64,000 nt of DNA, from positions 124,001 to 188,000 of the forward strand of contig NZ_FMCW01000014.1 in NCBI RefSeq assembly GCF_900091595.1, written 5' to 3'. The notes under the pieces are model-generated. The model searched no databases. It worked only from the letters and a program-made list of their open reading frames with translations, and was not told the DNA's origin. Shown here piece after piece: positions 59,353-64,000 of this stretch (positions are counted from its first letter, which is position 1; each line of letters opens with the position of its first letter). This DNA comes from Micromonospora haikouensis (GTDB lineage: Bacteria; Actinomycetota; Actinomycetes; Mycobacteriales; Micromonosporaceae). A program made the position numbers and the translations under genes.

Positions 59353-60270
59353 ATGACGGCGGAACCGGTGATCGACCAGCAGCAGGCGCGGGCCACGGCG
59401 GAGGTGCCGGCGACGGTCCGGGCGTCGCTGTCGCCGTCGCGGGCGGCCGACTTCAAGACGTGTCCGCTGCTCTACCGGTTCCGCAGCATCGACCGGCTGC
59501 CCGAGCGGCCGAGCGTGGAGCAGGCCCGGGGCACGCTGGTGCACGCGGTGCTGGAGCGGCTGTTCGACCTGCCGGCGGCCGGGCGCACCCCGGAGGCGGC
59601 CGGTGACCTGGTGGCCCCGCAGTGGGACCGGCTGGTCACCGAGCAGCCGGAGCTGGCGGCCCTGTTCGACGCCGCCGATCCCGACGGCACGGCGGAGTTC
59701 CTGCGGTCGGCGTCCGGGCTGCTGGGGGGCTACTTCGCGGTGGAGGACCCGCGCCGGTTGGAGCCGGCCGAGCGGGAGGCGTTGATCTCGGCGGTGGTCG
59801 ACGACGAGCTGTTGATCCGGGGCTATCTCGACCGTCTGGACGTGGCCCCCGACGGGGCGCTGCGGGTGGTCGACTACAAGACCGGCGGCGCGCCCCGGGA
59901 GGCGTTCGAGGCGCGGGCGTTGTTCCAGCTGAAGTTCTACGCGCTGGTGCTGTGGCGCACCCGCGGGGTGGTGCCGCGGGTGTTGCGGCTGCTCTACCTC
60001 AAGGACGCGGAGGTCTGCGACTACGCCCCCGACGCGGAGGAGCTGGCGCGGTTCGAGCGCACCGTGGTGGCGTTGTGGCAGGCGATCGAGGCGGCGACGG
60101 CCCGGCAGGATTTCCGGCCCCGGCCGAGCCGGCTGTGCGACTGGTGCAACCACCGGGCGCTGTGCCCGAGTTTCGGCGGGACCCCGCCGCCGTTCCCGGC
60201 GGCGGCCGCCTCGGCGGATCCGCTGGTCGACGCCCGGTCGCGGCCCAGCCCGCCCGGCGCGGACGAGTGA
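59353..60270 (+). CDS. RecB-family PD-(D/E)XK exonuclease with iron-sulfur cysteines
   Basis: The protein has 305 residues. Start of the fold SLSPSRAADFKTCPLLYRFR (C37), the conserved EQARGTLVHAVLERLFDLPA with the active-site His, catalytic ALRVVDYKTGGAPREAF and ALFQLKFYALVLWRTRG. The C-terminus has CDWCNHRALCPSF (C262, C265, C271). Together with C37 these four Cys form the 4Fe-4S site of AddB/RecB-like nucleases. It is the stand-alone actinobacterial form, likely acting on DNA ends in repair. ATG 59353 follows TAACCT (59340-59345) by 7 nt: leaderless. No helicase partner is adjacent. Confidence 0.92.
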   Translation: MTAEPVIDQQQARATAEVPATVRASLSPSRAADFKTCPLLYRFRSIDRLPERPSVEQARGTLVHAVLERLFDLPAAGRTPEAAGDLVAPQWDRLVTEQPELAALFDAADPDGTAEFLRSASGLLGGYFAVEDPRRLEPAEREALISAVVDDELLIRGYLDRLDVAPDGALRVVDYKTGGAPREAFEARALFQLKFYALVLWRTRGVVPRVLRLLYLKDAEVCDYAPDAEELARFERTVVALWQAIEAATARQDFRPRPSRLCDWCNHRALCPSFGGTPPPFPAAAASADPLVDARSRPSPPGADE

Positions 60271-60346
60271 GGCTCCTCCCTGAGGAGGAGACCGGGTTCA
60301 CCGTCGGCGACGATCGATCCCGCGTGGCGGCGGCTAGCGTTCCCCT

Positions 60347-61543
60347 ATGACCGCAGGGTTGAGGGCGTGGCTGCGCCGCCACCGGCTGGCCGCCGACGCG
60401 CTGCTCGCCGTCGCCGTGGTGCTGGTGGACGCCCTCTTCGTCCTGCTCACCCCGGTCGACTTCCGGCCCGGCCCGCTGCCGGCGGCGCTGGGGTGGAGCG
60501 TGCTGTGTGCCGCCCCGGTGGCGCTGCGCCGGACGGCGCCGTGGCCGGCGGTGGCCGCCGCCGTGGCGACCCTGGCGGTGCCGGTGTTGTTCGGGCACGC
60601 CCCGACCACGCAGAGCCTCACCTTCGTCGCGTTGACGTACACGATGGCGGCGCACCACCGGGCGCGCCCGGCGGTGCTGGCCACCGTGGCGCTGTGGGTG
60701 CCGGTGGCGGCGGTCAACGTCCTCGACCCGATCGCCGACACGGTCTTCGAGGTGGGCCCGGCCTACCTGGTGCTCAACAACCTGCTCGTCGCCGTGGTGG
60801 CGTACGCGGTGGGCCGGGCGGTGCACGCCCGCCGCGCCTCCACCGAGGCGCTGCGGGAACGGGCCCGGGTGGCCGAGCAGAACCAGCGGTCCCTGGCCGA
60901 GCAGGCGGTGGCCGACGAGCGGCGGCGCATCGCCCGGGAGCTGCACGACGTGGTGGCCCACCACGTGAGCGTGATGGGGGTTCTCGCCACCGGGGCTCGG
61001 CGGGTGCTGCGCCGCGACCCGGACGCCGCCGACGAGGCGATCGCCACGATCGAGGACACCGGCCGGGCGACGCTGCGGGAGCTGCGCCGGCTGTTGGACG
61101 TGCTGCGCACCGACGCGGAGCCGGCGGCCGACCTGGCCCCGCAGCCGGGGCTGGCGGGCATCGAGCCGCTGGTGGAGCAGGTGCGCGAGGCGGGGCTGCC
61201 GGTGACGTTGCGGGTCGAGGGCGAGCCGGGGTCGTTGGAGGAGGGGGTGGCGTTGACGGTCTACCGGATCGTGCAGGAGGCCCTGACCAACGCCCTCAAG
61301 CACGCCGGGGAGGCGACGGCGGTGGTGCGGTTGACGTTCGGCGCGGCGTACCTGGCGGTGGAGGTCACCGACACCGGTCGGGGGCCGGCGCCGGGCGCGG
61401 TCCGGGTCGGGCACGGGCTGGTGGGCATGCGGGAGCGGGTGGGGCTCTACGGCGGGACGCTGCGCACCGGGGCCCGGCCCGGCGGCGGCTACCGGGTGTA
61501 CGCGAGGATTCCGGTGGAGCAGCTCGGGGCGGTGCCGGTGTGA
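60347..61543 (+). CDS. NarL-type sensor histidine kinase
   Basis: The protein has 398 residues. Four to five helices cover residues 15-160 without a large extracellular domain, so it probably senses a signal in or at the membrane. The HisKA_3 box follows: AVADERRRIARELHDVVAHH with the phospho-acceptor His in ELHDVVAHHVS, then the ATPase domain with VYRIVQEALTNALKHAGEAT, VTDTGRGPAPG and HGLVGMRERVGLYGG. It phosphorylates the LuxR-type regulator 52 nt downstream. TAGCGT (60335-60340) is 6 nt before ATG: leaderless. The ABC exporter genes after the pair are a likely target. Confidence 0.94.
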   Translation: MTAGLRAWLRRHRLAADALLAVAVVLVDALFVLLTPVDFRPGPLPAALGWSVLCAAPVALRRTAPWPAVAAAVATLAVPVLFGHAPTTQSLTFVALTYTMAAHHRARPAVLATVALWVPVAAVNVLDPIADTVFEVGPAYLVLNNLLVAVVAYAVGRAVHARRASTEALRERARVAEQNQRSLAEQAVADERRRIARELHDVVAHHVSVMGVLATGARRVLRRDPDAADEAIATIEDTGRATLRELRRLLDVLRTDAEPAADLAPQPGLAGIEPLVEQVREAGLPVTLRVEGEPGSLEEGVALTVYRIVQEALTNALKHAGEATAVVRLTFGAAYLAVEVTDTGRGPAPGAVRVGHGLVGMRERVGLYGGTLRTGARPGGGYRVYARIPVEQLGAVPV

Positions 61544-61594
61544 CCGGGCCGCGTCACGACCAGCCGGCCGGGCCGGCGCGACGGGGGGACCCAG

Positions 61595-62284
61595 ATGACC
61601 GAAGAGGGCGCGACGCCGCCGCGGCCGGTGCGGATCCTGCTCGCCGACGACCAGCCGCTGCTGCGCACCGGGTTCCGGATGGTGTTGGGCTCCGAGGAGG
61701 GGCTGGACATCGTGGCCGAGGCCGGCGACGGCGTGGAGGCGGTGGACCTGTCCCGCCGGCTGCTGCCGGACGTGGTGCTGATGGACATCCGGATGCCCCG
61801 GATGGACGGGGTGGCCGCGACCCGGGCCATCGTCGAGGCCCGGCTGCCGGTGCGGGTGCTGATCCTGACGACGTTCGACCTCGACGAGTACGTGGTGGGG
61901 GCGCTGCGCGCCGGGGCCAGTGGTTTCCTGGCCAAGGACGTGCCTGCGGAGGACCTGGTGACCGCGATCCGCACGGTCGCCGCCGGGGAGGCGGTGGTCG
62001 CCCCGCGGATCCTCAAGCGGCTGCTGGACCGCTTCGCCGACTCGCTGCCCGATCCGGCGGCGACGCCGCCGCGGGCGCTCGGCACGCTCACCGAGCGCGA
62101 GCGGGAGGTGCTGGTGCAGGTGGCGCGGGGGCTGTCCAACGCGGAGATCGCCCGGGAGTTGACGGTCAGCGAGACGACGGTGAAGACCCACGTCGGGCAC
62201 GTGCTGACGAAGTTGGGGCTGCGTGACCGGGTGCAGGCCGTGGTGCTCGCGTACGAGTCGGGTCTGGTGCGGCCCCGGGGGTAG
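61595..62284 (+). CDS. NarL/LuxR-type response regulator
   Basis: The protein has 229 residues. Receiver domain: RILLADDQPLLRTGFRMVLG, phospho-acceptor Asp in PDVVLMDIRMPRMDGVAATR, LILTTFDLDEYVVGALRAGA and the conserved Lys in GFLAKDVPAEDL. The LuxR helix-turn-helix is at about 160-222: LTEREREVLVQVARGLSNAE, IARELTVSETTVKTHVGHVL. It binds DNA once phosphorylated by the kinase encoded immediately upstream. ATG 61595 follows GGGGGG. The 198-nt gap downstream (62285-62482) separates it from the ABC exporter. Confidence 0.95.
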   Translation: MTEEGATPPRPVRILLADDQPLLRTGFRMVLGSEEGLDIVAEAGDGVEAVDLSRRLLPDVVLMDIRMPRMDGVAATRAIVEARLPVRVLILTTFDLDEYVVGALRAGASGFLAKDVPAEDLVTAIRTVAAGEAVVAPRILKRLLDRFADSLPDPAATPPRALGTLTEREREVLVQVARGLSNAEIARELTVSETTVKTHVGHVLTKLGLRDRVQAVVLAYESGLVRPRG

Positions 62285-62482
62285 CCGTTGACCTGGTGAG
62301 GCGGGGGCGTAGCGGTCAGGGGCAACCCTGAGCCGGCATCGGGGCCCACCCGCAGCGGGAAATCCGCTGTGGGTCCGCCCGAAGTCGGAGGGTTCGGCGC
62401 CGCGGGGGCCTGAGGATGGGCACATGCCCGCACCGGGCCAGCGGGGGCCGGTGCGGCCCACCCGACGGAAGAGGTAGATGAC
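62285..62482. promoter_or_regulatory. Intergenic region before the ABC exporter with a hairpin
   Basis: TTGACC at 62288-62293 and TAGCGG at 62310-62315 (spacer 16 nt) form a weak promoter. CAGCGG (62353-62358) and CCGCTG (62364-62369) are perfect inverted copies around GAAAT, with CCCAC/GTGGG flanks that extend the symmetry. It may be the binding site of the response regulator. The remaining bases show no gene. Confidence 0.45.
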
Positions 62483-63256
62483 GTGACCGCGACGACAGGC
62501 CGCCAGGCGCAGGCCGCGGCCCGCGCAAGCGACGTGTGGAAGGTGTACGGCAGCGGCGAGGCGCAGGTCGTCGCGCTGCGGGGGGTGAGCGCCGAGTTCG
62601 AGCGGGGCAGGTTCACCGCGATCATGGGCCCGTCGGGGTCGGGCAAGTCGACGCTGATGCACTGCCTGGCGGGCCTGGACTCGGTGACCCGGGGCACGGT
62701 GGCGATCGGCGACACGACGGTGACGGGGCTCGGCGACGCGGGGCTGACGAAGCTGCGCCGCGACAAGGTGGGCTTCATCTTCCAGCAGTTCAACCTGCTG
62801 CCGACGCTGACGGCGAAGGAGAACATCCTGCTGCCGTTGTCGATCGCCGGGCGCAAGCCGGATCCGGCCTGGTACGACGTGGTGATCGCGACGGTGGGGT
62901 TGCGCGACCGGCTCGACCACCGCCCGGCGCAGCTCTCCGGCGGTCAGCAGCAGCGGGTGGCGTGCGCGCGGGCGCTGGTCGCCCGCCCCGAGGTGATCTT
63001 CGCCGACGAGCCGACGGGCAACCTGGACTCCCGCTCCGGCGCGGAGGTGCTGAGCTTCCTGCGCAACTCGGTGCGCGAGCACGGCCAGACGATCGTCATG
63101 GTGACCCACGACCCGACGGCCGCCGCGTACGCCGACCGGGTGGTGTTCCTCGCCGACGGGGAGATCGTGTCGGAGCTGATCGAGCCGACGGCCGACACGG
63201 TGCTGGACACGATGAAGAAGCTGGACGTCCCCGCCGCGACCGAGGTGGGCAACTGA
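62483..63256 (+). CDS. MacB-type ABC transporter ATPase
   Basis: The protein has 257 residues. Walker A AIMGPSGSGKSTLMHCLAGL, Q-loop KVGFIFQQFNLLPTLTAKEN, signature LSGGQQQRVACARALVARPE, Walker B VIFADEPTGNLDSRSGAEVL and switch His in IVMVTHDPTAAAYADRVVFL. It is the LolD/MacB ATPase type that drives FtsX-like permeases, usually moving lipids, peptides or drugs outward or working as a mechanical device on the membrane. GTG 62483 has GGAAGAGG upstream. It is coupled by TGATG to the permease gene. Confidence 0.95.
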   Translation: MTATTGRQAQAAARASDVWKVYGSGEAQVVALRGVSAEFERGRFTAIMGPSGSGKSTLMHCLAGLDSVTRGTVAIGDTTVTGLGDAGLTKLRRDKVGFIFQQFNLLPTLTAKENILLPLSIAGRKPDPAWYDVVIATVGLRDRLDHRPAQLSGGQQQRVACARALVARPEVIFADEPTGNLDSRSGAEVLSFLRNSVREHGQTIVMVTHDPTAAAYADRVVFLADGEIVSELIEPTADTVLDTMKKLDVPAATEVGN

Positions 63257-64000
63257 TGTTCCGGGCGACCATGAAGAGCCTGCTGGCGCGCAAGGTGCGC
63301 CTGGTCCTGTCCGGCCTGGCGGTGGTGCTCGGCGTCATGTTCGTCTCCGGGGCGTTCGTGCTCACCGACACCCTCGGCCGGTCCTTCGACGCGGTGTTCG
63401 CCGACGCGTACGCGGGCGTCGACGTCAACGTGGCCGCGAAGCCGAAGCTGGAGGTGGGCGAGGGCGAGGGCGAGCAGGTGTCCACGCCGTTCGCCGCGGA
63501 CGTGGTGGACCGGGTGCGGGCGGTGCCGGGGGTGGCGGCTGCCACGGGTCGGGTCAACGCCGACGGGGCCCGGCTGATCGGCAGCAACGGCAAGGTGGTC
63601 ACCTCGTTCGGTCCGCCGCAGCTCGGCGTGAACTGGGCGGGCGAGTCCGACCTGGTGCGGCTGCGCGAGGGGCGCGGTCCGCAGGCCGACGACGAGATCG
63701 CGGTGAACGCGGCGTTGGCGGAGGCCGCGAAGGTGAAGGTGGGTGACCGGGTCGGCGCGCTGACCGCGTTCGAGTCGAAGCGGCGCGAGTTCACCCTGGT
63801 GGGGGTCTTCGGCTACAGCAGCGGCCGGGACACCATCGGCGGCGCGAACGAGGTCGCGTTCACCACGCCCGCCGCCCAGCGGCTGATGCTCGGCAAGCCC
63901 GGCACGTTCAACAACGTCACCGTACGGGTCGCCGACGGGGTGCGCCCGGAGACGGTGCGCGACGACGTGGCCCGCACGCTGGGCGCCGGCTTTGACGTGA
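63256..64000 (+). CDS. FtsX/MacB-type ABC permease, partial (C-terminus off the right edge)
   Basis: The visible part is 248 residues. One N-terminal helix (ARKVRLVLSGLAVVLGVMFV and SGAFVLTDTL) leads into a large extracytoplasmic MacB-like domain with DVVDRVRAVPGVAAATGRVN, DEIAVNAALAEAAKVKVGDR and FTLVGVFGYSSGRDTIGGAN. The FtsX core and other helices are beyond the window. The ATG overlaps the ATPase stop by 1 nt (TGATG). With the ATPase it forms an exporter whose expression is probably set by the two-component pair upstream. No stop or frameshift is seen in the visible part. Confidence 0.9.
   Translation, partial: MFRATMKSLLARKVRLVLSGLAVVLGVMFVSGAFVLTDTLGRSFDAVFADAYAGVDVNVAAKPKLEVGEGEGEQVSTPFAADVVDRVRAVPGVAAATGRVNADGARLIGSNGKVVTSFGPPQLGVNWAGESDLVRLREGRGPQADDEIAVNAALAEAAKVKVGDRVGALTAFESKRREFTLVGVFGYSSGRDTIGGANEVAFTTPAAQRLMLGKPGTFNNVTVRVADGVRPETVRDDVARTLGAGFDV

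Overview
This is a 64 kb piece of a very GC-rich actinobacterial chromosome, most likely from Micromonosporaceae (Micromonospora or a close relative). The case rests on the complete Pup-proteasome locus (arc, dop, pup, prcB, prcA, pafA, pafB, pafC with tatA and tatC), an F420-type LLM oxidoreductase, an SAH-riboswitch metH, an AfsR/SARP regulator, WYL regulators, and many genes whose -10 hexamer TANNNT sits only 5-7 nt before the start codon (leaderless transcription). I see no tRNA, rRNA, CRISPR array, insertion sequence or prophage. The genus is inference.

Region 1 (1-6.8 kb) is mixed housekeeping: a truncated medium-chain dehydrogenase at the left edge, a SAM methyltransferase behind a perfect palindrome, tandem overlapping fluoride channel genes (crcB), an alpha/beta hydrolase, a frameshifted FBP zinc-finger gene divergent from a TetR regulator across two palindromes, and a PucR-type regulator. 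Region 2 (6.9-10.8 kb) is a two-gene catabolic unit: a class II aldolase fused to a class III aminotransferase, followed by an FGGY kinase. Region 3 (10.8-16.6 kb) holds an LLM oxidoreductase, riboswitch-controlled metH and an exported beta-lactamase-like protein.

Region 4 (16.7-20.8 kb) is a complete multiple-monosaccharide ABC importer (binding lipoprotein, double ATPase, permease) behind a LacI-type operator. It is followed by a composite pseudogene joining pieces of IclR, PyrK-like and dihydroorotase genes (20.9-22.2 kb), a perfect 20-bp inverted repeat, a MarR-GNAT fusion and an M48 membrane protease. Region 5 (26-38.3 kb) is a plant-polysaccharide and regulation region: a LacI regulator carrying an integrase-like arm-binding domain, a second LacI, an exported GH127-like enzyme with a ricin-type domain, a large SARP regulator, a reductase, an exported pectinesterase and a DUF2804 protein. 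LacI-type operators lie at or just downstream of the promoters of both exported enzymes, so the importer, the two repressors and the two hydrolases look like one carbohydrate-use programme.

Region 6 (38.3-41.8 kb) has a diacylglycerol-kinase-like gene and a tight trio (exported protein, b561-like membrane protein, Rieske protein) that looks like a small extracytoplasmic redox unit. Region 7 (41.9-56 kb) is the Tat and proteasome locus, with an endonuclease VII gene inserted between pup and prcB and overlapping prcB. Region 8 (56-64 kb) has a ferredoxin, a conserved hypothetical, trmI, a site-2 protease, a RecB-type nuclease, a NarL-type two-component pair, and a MacB/FtsX-type ABC exporter cut off by the right edge.
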